A stretch of DNA of 64,000 bases from Formosa algae (GTDB taxonomy: Bacteria; Bacteroidota; Bacteroidia; Flavobacteriales; Flavobacteriaceae): positions 124,001-188,000 of the forward strand of contig NZ_LMAK01000078.1 in assembly GCF_001439665.1 (NCBI RefSeq), in the 5' to 3' direction. Below, in pieces: positions 1 through 10,057 of this stretch. Below the pieces are notes generated by a model, which saw nothing but the letters and a program-made list of their open reading frames with translations, was not told the DNA's origin and did not search any database. The position numbers were made by a program, and so were the translations under genes. Numbering within the stretch: the stretch's first letter is position 1; each line of letters begins with the position of its first letter.

Positions 1-292
1 CAGCTGTAGAGTTCGCGTTCAATCCAATGGAAGCGACGAAAATAGAACAAATTAAAATCCAAGCCGTAGCGCCCTTAAAAGGAATATCGCCTTTAATGGC
101 AGCTATGGTTGCTTGCTGATCTGTATCTTGTCTAAAATCTAATAATTCTGATAAAAAATCTCGAATGCTATCAAGTAAACCCTGAGCATCTTTTTTAATG
201 GCTTGTTTAGACTCACTTACAGCAGCATCCTGAGCTTCTGCTTTCTTTTTATCAGCTTCGTCTTCCGAAAAATCAAACTTATTTTCACTCAT
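1..292 (-). CDS. DUF389 (TIGR00341-type) membrane protein, N-terminal part
   Basis: This is the first 97 codons of a minus-strand gene that continues beyond the window edge. The start codon is at 292-290 and the protein begins MSENKFDFSEDEADKK. Residues 1-50 are charged and probably cytoplasmic. They are followed by a segment with GATAWILICSIFVASIGLNA, which matches my memory of the start of the DUF389 transmembrane domain in Bacteroidota proteins. The function of the family is not established. The gene starts 3 nt after the stop of the mannose-1-phosphate guanylyltransferase gene, so it is probably the last gene of a sprT-like/manC/DUF389 operon. The assignment rests on this one recognisable segment. 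Confidence 0.7.
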   Translation of the reverse strand, partial: MSENKFDFSEDEADKKKAEAQDAAVSESKQAIKKDAQGLLDSIRDFLSELLDFRQDTDQQATIAAIKGDIPFKGATAWILICSIFVASIGLNANSTA

Positions 293-295
293 ATA

Positions 296-1375
296 TTAAC
301 AGTACTTGTCTCCGAATGTATCTCTCACTTTATTTCGTATTCCTTTAATATCTTGCTCTTTTGCTTTTGGATAAATTAGTAAAACATCATCCTTATCGAT
401 TATAATATAGTCATTTAAACCATCAACGACAACAATTTTATTATCTTTGGTTCTAATCATATTTCCTGAAGCATCCTCTACTAATGTTCTTGCATTTACA
501 ACAGCATTATTATCCTCATCTTTATCTAGCTTGTCATAAAGACTTCCCCAAGTTCCTAAATCATTCCAGTCAAATTCCGCAGATAAAACGTATACGTTTT
601 TAGAGCTTTCCATAATAGCGTAATCTACTGAAATATTATCGGCCTTGACATAATTTTCTGCTATAAACTCAGATTCTGAAGCCGTGTTATAAGACGGAAT
701 TCCGTGTTCAAATAATTGAAACAATTCTGGCTGATTGGTTTTAAAAGCTTTTAATACACTAGCCACACTCCACATAAAAATACCGGCATTCCAAACAAAA
801 TTACCTTGCTTAATAAAAGATCTTGCAGTAGCATAATCTGGCTTTTCTCTAAATTGTTTTACAGGCTTTACTACATTTTCAGTTTCTGTATCGTACTCGA
901 TATAGCCATAACCTGTATTTGGAAATGTAGGTTGGATTCCTAATGTCATTAAGGCATCGTTCTGCTCACAGAAATCAAAAGCAGTTAATACATTTTTAGA
1001 AAAAGCAGCTTCATCTTCTATCCAGTGGTCACTTGGTGCAACTAACATTAAAGCATCCGGATTTTCTTTCTGAATTTTTAAAGCAGCATATAAAATACAT
1101 GGTGCTGTATTTCTCATGGCAGGTTCAAGCACAACCTGTTCTTGCGATATATCTGGTAATTGTTCTAATACTAAATCGTTATAATCTGCATTAGTTAAGA
1201 TGTATATATTTTGTTTGGGAATGAACTTTGACAAACGCTGAAACGTTTTCTGGATTAATGTTTCTCCAGTTCCTAGCATGTCGTGAAACTGTTTAGGGAA
1301 ACTGTTCATACTTACTGGCCAAAATCTTGAGCCTACACCTCCTGCCATAATAATGGCATAATTATTTTTGTTCAT
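296..1375 (-). CDS. manC: Mannose-1-phosphate guanylyltransferase
   Basis: This enzyme converts mannose-1-phosphate and GTP to GDP-mannose, the donor for mannose, fucose and related sugars in surface polysaccharides. The 359-residue protein opens with the nucleotidyltransferase signature GGVGSRFWPVS followed by FPKQF (residues about 12-30). It also has LVAPSDHWI (about 112) and the sugar-binding segment EKPDYATA...NFVWNAGIFMW (about 175-200). It has only the transferase domain and a short C-terminal tail. The phosphomannose-isomerase half found in bifunctional ManC/AlgA enzymes of about 470 residues is absent, so isomerase activity must be encoded elsewhere. The gene lies 10 nt after the SprT-like gene and 3 nt before the DUF389 gene, which suggests one transcript. 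Confidence 0.88.
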   Translation of the reverse strand: MNKNNYAIIMAGGVGSRFWPVSMNSFPKQFHDMLGTGETLIQKTFQRLSKFIPKQNIYILTNADYNDLVLEQLPDISQEQVVLEPAMRNTAPCILYAALKIQKENPDALMLVAPSDHWIEDEAAFSKNVLTAFDFCEQNDALMTLGIQPTFPNTGYGYIEYDTETENVVKPVKQFREKPDYATARSFIKQGNFVWNAGIFMWSVASVLKAFKTNQPELFQLFEHGIPSYNTASESEFIAENYVKADNISVDYAIMESSKNVYVLSAEFDWNDLGTWGSLYDKLDKDEDNNAVVNARTLVEDASGNMIRTKDNKIVVVDGLNDYIIIDKDDVLLIYPKAKEQDIKGIRNKVRDTFGDKYC

Positions 1376-1385
1376 TCTATTTATA

Positions 1386-1979
1386 TTAAATAACTTCTAT
1401 TTCTACATTCGGATTAAATAAATATTTTTTTCCGGTTTTAATTTCAATGCATTCAAAACGTTTAACACGCTTATTACCTTTCTTGAATTGTCGTCCATTA
1501 TAAATCTTAAATAAACTTCCTTCGGGGACTTCAAAAATATAGGTTTTATCTGAATTTTCATCATATTGTTTTAAAGCTAATGATAAAATATGATCAGTAT
1601 CGCTTGTTGCTTTAGGATTTATAAAATGTTTAGCTAATAGCGGTAAAAGTTCTTTAGGAAATACATCTGGATTTATAAATGGTAACATTAAATGTTGAAA
1701 CGTATATTTCCACTCCTTACCATGAGGCTTTACGTGTGCGCCGTAAGCTTGGAACGTTTCAAAATGTGCTACTTCATGAATTAAAGTAATTAAGAAGCGA
1801 TACGGATTTAAATTTGAGTTTACAGTAATTAAGTGTCTGCCATTTGGTAATTTTCTATAATCACCATGCCGCGTTTTACGCTCTTGTTTAACGATAAAAT
1901 CTAATTTATCATGCGCTAACAATTCCTGAACTTTGGGAATTGAATTTTCGGGTATATAGCTTTGAAGTAGGTTCTGCAT
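1386..1979 (-). CDS. SprT-like zinc metalloprotein
   Basis: This 197-residue protein has the SprT-type zinc motif HEVAHFE at about residues 68-74, inside ITLIHEVAHFETFQAYGAHVKPHGKEWK. The later histidine in VKPHGKEW is in the place expected for the third metal ligand. SprT-like domains occur in DNA-protein crosslink proteases such as Spartan and in many uncharacterised bacterial proteins, so protease activity is inferred. The C-terminal part (about 130-197) looks like a small beta-rich region with RFECIEIKTGKKYLFNP. It is the first gene of a likely operon with manC. A near-consensus promoter ends only 5 nt upstream of the start codon, so the transcript may have almost no leader. Confidence 0.8.
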   Translation of the reverse strand: MQNLLQSYIPENSIPKVQELLAHDKLDFIVKQERKTRHGDYRKLPNGRHLITVNSNLNPYRFLITLIHEVAHFETFQAYGAHVKPHGKEWKYTFQHLMLPFINPDVFPKELLPLLAKHFINPKATSDTDHILSLALKQYDENSDKTYIFEVPEGSLFKIYNGRQFKKGNKRVKRFECIEIKTGKKYLFNPNVEIEVI

Positions 1980-1984
1980 TACAA

Positions 1985-2014
1985 CAAATGTAAGTGAAAC
2001 AAAGGAAATTTCAA
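1985..2014 (-). promoter_or_regulatory. Promoter of the sprT-like/manC operon
   Basis: Read on the minus strand, TTG (2014-2012) lies 19 nt upstream of TACATTTG (1992-1985). This is a full match to the Bacteroidota vegetative promoter (-33 TTG/TTTG, -7 TAnnTTTG). The start codon begins 5 nt after the -7 box, so transcription should start at or just before the ATG. Confidence 0.65.
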
Positions 2015-2042
2015 TATTATTATAACCTTAAGCTTATATTTT

Positions 2043-2957
2043 TTAATCGCGAACTAGAGGCATTGTAGAGCAGCGTAATAACCCTTCTTGTTTAGATATT
2101 TCTGCATAAGGTACTTCTTCTACGATAAAATCTTTAGATCTTAACCATGTATTTAATCTCACAAACTTCTCTTCAGAAATTACAATGTGTTCATCTATAG
2201 AAAACACATTACTATTCATATTATACATCTCATCTCGCGTAATATAAAACAAGTTATCTGCTCCAAAAAGATCTACAAGATACATGTAGTCAGATTCGGC
2301 TCTAAACCCATCTTTATAAATTATACCTTTGTCTTTACCTACAGGCTGAAAGCAACAATCTAAATGTAATGCATTGTCTCTGGCTTCAGTTTTAGATTTC
2401 GCTAAATCAAACTCCTTTACTATTTTATTTGGAAATAGAGCTTTTATAAATTGAACACCTTCTAAATTTGTTCTTGCAGTTATATGATCTGGATAATCCT
2501 CACCTTTATAAGTTCCTATAAAAATATAGTCGTTCCAGAGCATTACATCTCCACCTTCAATATGTACAGCTTCAGGGGGTTTAACAATGTCTGTAGGATT
2601 AATTTGATCTATTACATGTTGTAAAGCATCTAATTCTTGTTCTCTATCTGGAAGAATGTTAGCTTTAATAAATTTATTATCAATTACAAAAGCGATATCT
2701 CTGGCGAAGATTTGATTATAATTTTCAATGATTTTAGGACGAAATACTTTAACATCGTATTTACTAAACACATTATTTACAGCCTCCATCTCTTTAATCA
2801 TATCAGCTTCATCTGGATAAGTTCCAGCTTTAATATGTTCAATAGATTTCGGGTCGTATGCTTCTTCTATAGAAGGTACGTCTCCGTTACTTACTGCTGT
2901 CCCTAAAACTACGGCTCTTAATCGAGACGTTTCATTTGTAACATTTAATGATAACAT
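2043..2957 (-). CDS. Amidinotransferase/arginine-deiminase-fold hydrolase (DDAH-like)
   Basis: This is a 304-residue member of the guanidine-group-modifying superfamily (arginine deiminase, dimethylarginine hydrolase, amidinotransferase, CtlX). Visible landmarks in order are FARD (about 84-87), EGGD (134-137), the catalytic histidine in ALHLDCCF (H198) and the catalytic cysteine near the C-terminus in LLRCSTMP (C296). The members share a Cys/His mechanism attacking a guanidino or ureido carbon. Which substrate this one uses (arginine, methylarginine, citrulline) cannot be read from the motifs alone. It is monocistronic or follows gltA on the same strand, and the intergenic gap contains a long inverted repeat. 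Confidence 0.8.
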   Translation of the reverse strand: MLSLNVTNETSRLRAVVLGTAVSNGDVPSIEEAYDPKSIEHIKAGTYPDEADMIKEMEAVNNVFSKYDVKVFRPKIIENYNQIFARDIAFVIDNKFIKANILPDREQELDALQHVIDQINPTDIVKPPEAVHIEGGDVMLWNDYIFIGTYKGEDYPDHITARTNLEGVQFIKALFPNKIVKEFDLAKSKTEARDNALHLDCCFQPVGKDKGIIYKDGFRAESDYMYLVDLFGADNLFYITRDEMYNMNSNVFSIDEHIVISEEKFVRLNTWLRSKDFIVEEVPYAEISKQEGLLRCSTMPLVRD

Positions 2958-2975
2958 ATCTTATATTAAATAAAA

Positions 2976-3034
2976 ATGTCATTTTGAATATTGGTAAAAC
3001 ACAGTTTATGTTTTAAAAGTATTCAAAATGACAT
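2976..3034. repeat. Long inverted repeat between gltA and the amidinotransferase-like gene
   Basis: ATGTCATTTTGAATA (2976-2990) is repeated in perfect inverted orientation as TATTCAAAATGACAT (3020-3034). Inside the 29-nt spacer, AAAACA and TGTTTT can form a second inner stem, so the whole element folds into a single long hairpin. No T-run follows on the gltA (minus) side, so it is not a classical intrinsic terminator. It resembles the extragenic palindromes common in flavobacterial genomes. A role as a 3'-end processing or stability element of the gltA mRNA is also possible. Confidence 0.6.
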
Positions 3035-3057
3035 GAGATTATTGAATCTATAGTTCC

Positions 3058-4344
3058 TTAACGGTTATCTACATCAACATAAGGTCTTAAAGTTTCACCT
3101 ACGTATAACTGACGTGGACGACCAATTGGTTCTTTACGTAAACGCATTTCTCTCCATTGTGCAATCCAACCTGGTAAACGACCAATGGCAAACATTACTG
3201 TAAACATTTCTTGAGGAATGTTCATCGCTCTATAAATAACACCAGAGTAGAAATCTACATTAGGGTATAATTTTCTTTCTACGAAGTAAGGATCTTCTAA
3301 AGCTTCTTTTTCTAAACCTTTAGCGATTGCTAAAATTGGATCTTCAATTCCTAAAGCTTCTAAAACTTCATCTGCAGCTTTTTTAATAATTTTTGCTCTT
3401 GGATCGAAGTTTTTATAAACACGGTGTCCGAATCCCATTAATCTGAAAGGATCGTTTTTATCTTTGGCTTTAGCCATATATTTTTTAGTATCTCCACCAT
3501 CTGCTTCAATAGCTTGTAACATTTCAAGAACAGCTTGGTTAGCACCACCATGAAGTGGTCCCCAAAGTGCTGAAATACCTGCAGAAATAGATGCAAATAA
3601 TCCTGCATGTGCAGAACCTACTATTCTTACTGTAGATGTAGAACAGTTTTGTTCGTGATCTGCATGTAAGATTAATAATTTATCTAAGGCATCTACAAAA
3701 ATTTTATTTTGTACATATTGACAGTTAGGCTTTGCGAACATCATTTTAAGAATATTCTCTACGTAACCTAAAGAATCATCACCATAATCAAGAGGTAATC
3801 CTTGTTTCTTACGCATAGTCCACGCTACTAATACAGGCATTTTACCTAATATTTTAACGATAGCTTTATACATATCCTCTTCTGAATTTACATTCACAGA
3901 AGAAGGGTTAAATGCTGTTAAAGCACTTGTTAAAGAAGAAATGATTCCCATTGGATGTGCCGTCTTAGGGAAAGCTTCTAATATTTTCTTTATATCTTCA
4001 TCGACTGTAGATTGCGCTTTAATATCATCATGAAATTTATCATTTTGAGCTTTAGTAGGCAATTCTCCAAATATTAAAAGATACGTCACTTCTAAGAAGT
4101 CTACTTTTTGAGCAAGTTCTTCTATTGAATAACCACGATATCTTAAAATTCCTTTTTCTCCATCTAAAAAAGTAATAGCACTTTCGCAAGATCCTGTATT
4201 TTTAAATCCAGAATCAAGAGTGATTACTCCACCAGTGGCTGATCTTAAAGTAGCTATATCGATTGCGACCTCATTTTCAGTTCCTGTAATTAAAGGAAAT
4301 TCGTACTTTTTCCCATCTATTTCAATTGTGGCTTGTTTTGACAT
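3058..4344 (-). CDS. gltA: Citrate synthase
   Basis: The product condenses acetyl-CoA and oxaloacetate to citrate at the entry of the TCA cycle. The 428-residue length fits the bacterial type II enzyme. Conserved parts are GSCESAITFLDGEKGILRYRG near residue 50, LHADHEQNCSTSTVR (about 230), the active-site histidine segment PLHGGANQAVLEML (about 265), the second catalytic histidine in GFGHRVYKNFDPRAKI (about 305) and the catalytic aspartate in NVDFYSG (about 365). The C-terminus GRPRQLYVG is also typical. The gene stands alone, with an enolase gene upstream on the same strand that has its own terminator between them. Confidence 0.97.
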   Translation of the reverse strand: MSKQATIEIDGKKYEFPLITGTENEVAIDIATLRSATGGVITLDSGFKNTGSCESAITFLDGEKGILRYRGYSIEELAQKVDFLEVTYLLIFGELPTKAQNDKFHDDIKAQSTVDEDIKKILEAFPKTAHPMGIISSLTSALTAFNPSSVNVNSEEDMYKAIVKILGKMPVLVAWTMRKKQGLPLDYGDDSLGYVENILKMMFAKPNCQYVQNKIFVDALDKLLILHADHEQNCSTSTVRIVGSAHAGLFASISAGISALWGPLHGGANQAVLEMLQAIEADGGDTKKYMAKAKDKNDPFRLMGFGHRVYKNFDPRAKIIKKAADEVLEALGIEDPILAIAKGLEKEALEDPYFVERKLYPNVDFYSGVIYRAMNIPQEMFTVMFAIGRLPGWIAQWREMRLRKEPIGRPRQLYVGETLRPYVDVDNR

Positions 4345-4462
4345 ATTAATTTACTTGTATTTTTTCCGTTTTTTTTGCTATCGGCTAAAATACAAAATCT
4401 ATCACAATATTTATATATAAAAAATAAAGCATTTGGTTAAATTTTACTCAAATTTTTAGATA

Positions 4463-4498
4463 AAAAAAAGCGATTATCTCAAGAAATAATCGCTTTTT
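4463..4498 (-). terminator. Intrinsic terminator of eno
   Basis: AGCGATTAT (4469-4477) pairs with ATAATCGCT (4486-4494) across an 8-nt loop. On the minus strand the stem is followed by a run of T (the A-run 4462-4469 on the plus strand). It lies about 20 nt after the eno stop codon. Confidence 0.85.
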
Positions 4499-4518
4499 AA
4501 ATATTTTGATTCTAAATA

Positions 4519-5850
<1,332 letters not shown>

Positions 5851-5882
5851 CTAAATTACAAAATTGTAAGTCTAAATTTCAA
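5851..5882 (-). promoter_or_regulatory. Possible promoter of eno
   Basis: On the minus strand TTG (5882-5880) lies 21 nt upstream of TAATTTAG (5858-5851). This matches five of six fixed positions of the Bacteroidota -7 consensus TAnnTTTG. It would give a leader of about 40 nt for eno. A TACAATTTTG stretch just upstream is a competing but worse-spaced candidate. Confidence 0.35.
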
Positions 5883-5934
5883 CAAATATTGGTATATTTC
5901 TCTTATAAAATTACTACATTGTTTTCGTAACAAA

Positions 5935-5968
5935 AAAACCACAAATAAAGCAAGCTTTTTTGTGGTTT
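5935..5968 (-). terminator. Intrinsic terminator of carA
   Basis: AAAACCACAAA (about 5935-5945) pairs with TTTTTGTGGTTTT (5956-5968) around a short loop. On the minus strand the stem is followed by a T-rich run. It begins within 10 nt of the carA stop codon. The flanking A- and T-runs are nearly symmetric, so it could act in both directions. Confidence 0.75.
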
Positions 5969-5975
5969 TTAGTAT

Positions 5976-7079
5976 CTATTTAGTGATGTTTTCTATAAAT
6001 TCATCGAACAAATAATTGGCATCGTTAGGTCCAGGACTTGCTTCTGGATGATATTGTACCGAAAAACAATTCTTATTCTTCATTCTTAAGCCTGCTACAG
6101 TATCATCATTTAAATGTATATGAGTTATTTCTAAATCTGGGTGAGCTTCAACCTCTTCTCTGTTTACAGCAAAACCATGATTTTGAGATGTAATTTCACC
6201 TTTGCCAGAAATTAAATTCTTAACAGGATGATTAATTCCTCTATGTCCATTATGCATTTTGTAAGTCGATACTCCATTTGCTAAGGCAATAACTTGGTGA
6301 CCTAGACATATACCAAATAAAGGTAAATCTCTTTTTATAATTTCTTTAGCCACCTCTTGTGCTGCTACTAAAGGTTCTGGATCTCCTGGACCATTAGATA
6401 AAAAGTAACCATCTGGATTCCATGCACTCATATCTTCAAAAGTTGAATTATAAGGAAACACCTTAATATAAGCGCCACGTTTAGCAAAGTTTCTTAAAAT
6501 ATTCTTTTTAATACCTAAGTCTAAAGCTGCAATTTTAATTTGAGATGATGCTTCGCCAATAAAATATGGTTCTGAAGTAGACACCTTAGAGGCTAATTCT
6601 AAACCATTCATATCTGGTATCTTTTTCAACTCAGCTTTTAATCCTTCAATATTATCTACATCTGTAGAGATAACAGCATTCATAGCACCATTATCACGAA
6701 TATAACTTACTAGAGCACGCGTATCTATATCTGATACAGCTAATAAATTATTCGCATTTAAAAAGTCTTCTAAACTTGAATCTGCAGCTTCTCGAGAAAA
6801 ATCGTAACTAAAATTTTTACAAATTAAACCTGAGATTTTGATAGTTTCAGATTCAACTTCAGATTTTTCTGTTCCATAATTACCAATATGAGCATTGGTA
6901 GTAATCATTAATTGTCCAAAATAAGAAGGATCTGTAAAAATTTCCTGATAACCAGTCATACCAGTATTAAAACACACTTCTCCAAATGCAGTACCTTCTC
7001 TGTTTCCAACAACTTTACCATAAAAAATAGTACCATCGGCTAATAATACAACTGCTTGATTTCTTTTTTGATATTTCAT
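5976..7079 (-). CDS. carA: Carbamoyl-phosphate synthase small (glutaminase) subunit
   Basis: CarA hydrolyses glutamine and passes ammonia to CarB, making carbamoyl phosphate for pyrimidine and arginine synthesis. The 367-residue protein has the N-terminal CarA domain (DGTIFYGKVVG, GEVCFNTGMTGYQEI, residues 14-45). It is followed by a class I glutamine amidotransferase domain with FLSNGPGDP (about 230), the nucleophile cysteine in FGICLGHQ (about 256) and the His/Glu pair in VQYHPEASPGPNDA (about 342). The domain order and length are normal. The large subunit gene carB is not adjacent and not in this window. The gene follows a secreted protein gene by 30 nt, with a 16-nt perfect palindrome in the gap. 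Confidence 0.96.
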   Translation of the reverse strand: MKYQKRNQAVVLLADGTIFYGKVVGNREGTAFGEVCFNTGMTGYQEIFTDPSYFGQLMITTNAHIGNYGTEKSEVESETIKISGLICKNFSYDFSREAADSSLEDFLNANNLLAVSDIDTRALVSYIRDNGAMNAVISTDVDNIEGLKAELKKIPDMNGLELASKVSTSEPYFIGEASSQIKIAALDLGIKKNILRNFAKRGAYIKVFPYNSTFEDMSAWNPDGYFLSNGPGDPEPLVAAQEVAKEIIKRDLPLFGICLGHQVIALANGVSTYKMHNGHRGINHPVKNLISGKGEITSQNHGFAVNREEVEAHPDLEITHIHLNDDTVAGLRMKNKNCFSVQYHPEASPGPNDANYLFDEFIENITK

Positions 7080-7104
7080 AAGTGAACCCGTTACGAGATA
7101 ATTG

Positions 7105-7120
7105 AAACGTTATAACGTTT
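7105..7120. other. Perfect 16-nt palindrome upstream of carA
   Basis: AAACGTTATAACGTTT reads the same on both strands. It overlaps the stop codon of the upstream gene and lies 25-40 nt before the carA start codon. It has no loop and no adjacent T-run, so a dimeric protein-binding site is more plausible than a terminator. It could also be a chance palindrome in AT-rich DNA. Confidence 0.4.
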
Positions 7121-7823
7121 TAATATAATTTAAAATTAATATAACATCATTGTCATCTTTATAAGACAAATGATGGTTTTTTACGTATTGTTTTACCTCG
7201 TCTGCTTTATCGCTAGAGGTAAAACTATAAACTAATTTTTTGTTTAATTTAACTTCTTTTAAAACTTCATTAGAATCTTCTGCTAAAACAAAATATTTTT
7301 CTTTAACATTATAGGCATCTGCTTTCATCTTTTGATTAGTCATAGGATTTACAGCACCAACTATAATATCGAGTTGATATTTTTTTAACAGCGTTTTTTC
7401 TGAAGTCAAAAATAATTCTTGAAAAAATGAATTTCTTCTGAATTCTGGATCTAAATACCTCTTAAACACAGACGTACCAACAACTACTTTTCTTACATTA
7501 CCTGGATTAATAATAAAAACTGAATCTTTAGATTCTTTTAATTCAAAACGTTCTGCTTGTAAGTTGTAGTTGATTCTAGATGTTTTTAGAGGTGAATTTA
7601 CATCGTCAAAATAAATTTGAGAGTTGTTAGACCAACCATCATACAAATAAATATCTCCCTTTATAGTATTAGTTTCTGAATTGAATGCTCTTGCCCAACT
7701 CCCATTAATTGGTGAATTTGTAGCAAATGCTTGATAATCTTTTGTGGCATTTAAATTCTCTATTTGAGAAAAAGATGACAGTGAAATCAAGAATACTAAT
7801 AAAGTTAGATAGAAATTTTTCAT
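7110..7823 (-). CDS. Secreted protein of unknown function
   Basis: I do not recognise a named family. I chose the start at 7823 because it gives a clean signal peptide, MKNFYLTLLVFLISLSSFSQ, cleaved before IENLN. An upstream in-frame ATG at 7838 would add five residues (MCKKN) and would overlap the -7 promoter box. The mature protein of about 218 residues has no cysteine, no membrane segment and no lipobox. It contains GSWARAFNSETNTIKGDIYLYDGW near its start and alternates beta-type segments with lysine-rich stretches, consistent with a soluble periplasmic protein. It sits between the rplQ terminator and carA and may be co-transcribed with carA. Confidence 0.7.
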   Translation of the reverse strand: MKNFYLTLLVFLISLSSFSQIENLNATKDYQAFATNSPINGSWARAFNSETNTIKGDIYLYDGWSNNSQIYFDDVNSPLKTSRINYNLQAERFELKESKDSVFIINPGNVRKVVVGTSVFKRYLDPEFRRNSFFQELFLTSEKTLLKKYQLDIIVGAVNPMTNQKMKADAYNVKEKYFVLAEDSNEVLKEVKLNKKLVYSFTSSDKADEVKQYVKNHHLSYKDDNDVILILNYIKTL

Positions 7824-7835
7824 ATTTTTTTTACA

Positions 7836-7843
7836 CAAATATA
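7836..7843 (-). promoter_or_regulatory. -7 promoter box of the secreted-protein gene
   Basis: TATATTTG (7843-7836 on the minus strand) is a full TAnnTTTG match ending 12 nt before the start codon at 7823. No TTG is visible at the right spacing upstream, where the arm of the rplQ terminator lies. The promoter overlaps the 3' edge of that terminator. Confidence 0.45.
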
Positions 7844-7876
7844 AAAAAAAAGGCCACCCTGAAAATAGGGTAGCCT
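7843..7876 (-). terminator. Terminator of the ribosomal protein supercluster (after rplQ)
   Basis: AGGCCACCCT (7851-7860) pairs with AGGGTAGCCT (about 7867-7876) with one internal mismatch and a short AT loop. On the minus strand it is followed by an eight-base T-run. It lies about 30 nt after the rplQ stop codon and closes the long ribosomal protein gene cluster. Confidence 0.88.
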
Positions 7877-7906
7877 TTTTTTATTTATTCTAATGCTGTG
7901 TAACAT

Positions 7907-8380
7907 TTATTCTTCTTCGTTAGAAGCTTTAGTTTCTACAACAGGAGCAGTAGTTGCTTTAGAACCACCTCTTCTACTTCTACGAGTAGTTTTCTTTTCA
8001 GCCTTACCAGCGTTATAGATTTCGTTGTAATCAACTAATTCTATCATTGCCATATCAGCGTTATCTCCTAAACGATTACCAAGTTTAATGATACGTGTGT
8101 ATCCTCCTGGTCTATCACCTACTTTAGTAGCAACATCTCTGAATAATTCAGTAACTGCTTCTTTTTGTCTTAATTTACTAAATACTATACGTCTGTTGTG
8201 TGTAGTATCTGCTTTAGACTTAGTTACTAAAGGCTCAATAAATTGTTTTAAAGCTTTAGCTTTAGCAACAGTAGTGTTAATACGTTTGTGTTCTATTAAA
8301 GAACAAGCCATATTAGCAAGCATAGCTTTTCTATGAGCTGTTTGTCTACCTAAGTGATTTACTTTTTTTCCGTGTCTCAT
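7907..8380 (-). CDS. rplQ: 50S ribosomal protein L17
   Basis: L17 is a large-subunit protein near the exit tunnel. The 157-residue protein starts [21 protein letters not shown], and the core ends near residue 118 at [11 protein letters not shown]. The remaining tail of about 40 residues is rich in Lys, Arg, Thr and Ser ([16 protein letters not shown]) and ends NEEE. It is longer than the E. coli protein and usual for Bacteroidota. It is the last gene of the alpha-operon segment, 58 nt after rpoA. Confidence 0.96.
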   Translation of the reverse strand: MRHGKKVNHLGRQTAHRKAMLANMACSLIEHKRINTTVAKAKALKQFIEPLVTKSKADTTHNRRIVFSKLRQKEAVTELFRDVATKVGDRPGGYTRIIKLGNRLGDNADMAMIELVDYNEIYNAGKAEKKTTRRSRRGGSKATTAPVVETKASNEEE

Positions 8381-8438
8381 GACATTTGTGTTATCATCTT
8401 GCTACCAAACTCGACATCGAGGAGCAAAATATGATTAA

Positions 8439-9431
8439 TTAATCTTTATCTAATTTGTATTTTGATAAATCCATTCCGAAGTTTAAACCTTTTACATTTA
8501 CAAGCTCTTCAAGCTCTGTTAAAGATTTTTTACCGAAGTTACGGAACTTCATTAAATCGTTTTTATTAAATGATACTAAGTCACCTAATGTATCAACTTC
8601 TGCAGCTTTTAAACAATTTAGAGCACGAACAGAAAGGTCCATATCAACTAATTTAGTTTTAAGCAACTGTCTCATGTGAAGTGATTCTTCATCATAAGTT
8701 TCAGTTTGTGCAATTTCATCAGCTTCTAAAGTGATACGCTCATCAGAGAATAACATGAAGTGGTGAATTAATGTTTTTGCTGCTTCTGTTAAAGCATCTT
8801 GAGGCGTAATAGAACCATCAGATTCAATTTCGAAAACTAATTTTTCGTAATCTGTCTTTTGTTCTACACGGTAGTTCTCAATGCTATACTTAACATTTTT
8901 TATTGGTGTATAAATAGAATCTGTAAAGATAGTACCTATTGGTGCAGTAGCTTTTTTATTTTCTTCTGCAGGAACATAACCTCTACCTTTTTCAATAGAA
9001 ATTTCAATATTTACAGTCACCTTAGGATCTAAATTACAGATAACTAGATCTGAATTTAAAACTTGGAAACCTGAGATAAATTTTTGAAAATCTCCCGCTG
9101 TTATTTGTTCTTGTCCAGAAATAGAAATAGAAACAGATTCGTTATCTACATCTTCTATTTGTCTTTTAAAACGCACTTGTTTTAAATTTAAAATAATTTC
9201 TGTCATGTCTTCAACAACACCAGGTATAGTTGAGAATTCATGCTCTACTCCTTCAATTCTAACTGATGTAATTGCAAATCCTTCTAAAGAAGAAAGTAAA
9301 ACTCTTCTTAAAGCATTTCCAACCGTTAATCCATAACCAGGTTCTAAAGGTCTAAATTCGAATTTACCTTCAAAATCTGTGGAATCAATCATGATTACTT
9401 TGTCGGGCTTCTGAAAATTAAATACTGCCAT
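8439..9431 (-). CDS. rpoA: RNA polymerase alpha subunit
   Basis: Alpha nucleates RNA polymerase assembly, and its C-terminal domain binds DNA and activators. The 330-residue protein has the N-terminal dimerisation domain ([28 protein letters not shown], about 25-52). The C-terminal domain has helix-hairpin-helix features in [21 protein letters not shown] and [16 protein letters not shown] (about 270-318). The length is normal. It is 20 nt downstream of rpsD and likely transcribed from both the supercluster promoter and the promoter before rpsD. Confidence 0.98.
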   Translation of the reverse strand: MAVFNFQKPDKVIMIDSTDFEGKFEFRPLEPGYGLTVGNALRRVLLSSLEGFAITSVRIEGVEHEFSTIPGVVEDMTEIILNLKQVRFKRQIEDVDNESVSISISGQEQITAGDFQKFISGFQVLNSDLVICNLDPKVTVNIEISIEKGRGYVPAEENKKATAPIGTIFTDSIYTPIKNVKYSIENYRVEQKTDYEKLVFEIESDGSITPQDALTEAAKTLIHHFMLFSDERITLEADEIAQTETYDEESLHMRQLLKTKLVDMDLSVRALNCLKAAEVDTLGDLVSFNKNDLMKFRNFGKKSLTELEELVNVKGLNFGMDLSKYKLDKD

Positions 9432-9451
9432 ATTTGCGTTTGTATCAGTTA

Positions 9452-10057
9452 TTATTTAGAATATAGTTCGACGATGAACTGCTCGTTTATGTTTTCTGGA
9501 ATTTGAATTCTAGCAGGTACAGAAACATATGTTCCTTGCTTAGTTTCAGAGTTCCATGTAATCCATTCGTAAACTTGACTTGAGTTAGATAAAGATCTAT
9601 CGATAGCCTCAAGTGATTTAGATTTTTCTCTTACAGCTACAACATCTCCTGCTTTTAAGTTGTAAGAAGGGATATTTACTAATTCCCCATTTACAGTTAT
9701 GTGTCTGTGAGATACTAATTGTCTAGCACCGCTTCTAGTAGGAGCAATTCCCATTCTAAAGACAACATTGTCTAATCTAGATTCACATAATTGTAATAAT
9801 ACTTCACCAGTAATACCTTGTGAAGCTGTTGCTTTTTTGAATAAACCTCTGAATTGACGTTCTAATATACCGTAAGTATATTTAGCTTTTTGCTTTTCCA
9901 TTAATTGGATTGCGTATTCAGATTTTTTTCCACGACGCTTGTTCGCACCATGTTGACCTGGAGGATAATTTCTTTTCTCGAAAGATTTATCTTCTCCAAA
10001 AATAGCTTCACCAAACTTACGAGCTATTTTAGTTTTAGGACCAGTATATCTTGCCAT
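9452..10057 (-). CDS. rpsD: 30S ribosomal protein S4
   Basis: S4 binds 16S rRNA first during 30S assembly and in several bacteria also represses its own operon. The 201-residue protein starts [21 protein letters not shown] and has the S4 RNA-binding domain at about residues 92-155 ([34 protein letters not shown]). There is no N-terminal zinc-binding cysteine cluster, so it is the zinc-free form. It is preceded by a 181-nt gap from rpsK that holds a hairpin, a promoter and a leader of about 100 nt, unlike the tight spacing elsewhere in the cluster. Confidence 0.97.
   Translation of the reverse strand: MARYTGPKTKIARKFGEAIFGEDKSFEKRNYPPGQHGANKRRGKKSEYAIQLMEKQKAKYTYGILERQFRGLFKKATASQGITGEVLLQLCESRLDNVVFRMGIAPTRSGARQLVSHRHITVNGELVNIPSYNLKAGDVVAVREKSKSLEAIDRSLSNSSQVYEWITWNSETKQGTYVSVPARIQIPENINEQFIVELYSK

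Noticed and set aside
2637-2906. Plus-strand open frame of 89 codons inside the amidinotransferase-like gene
   Set aside because: It is antisense to a gene with clear catalytic motifs and has no recognisable product or promoter. It is an antisense shadow.
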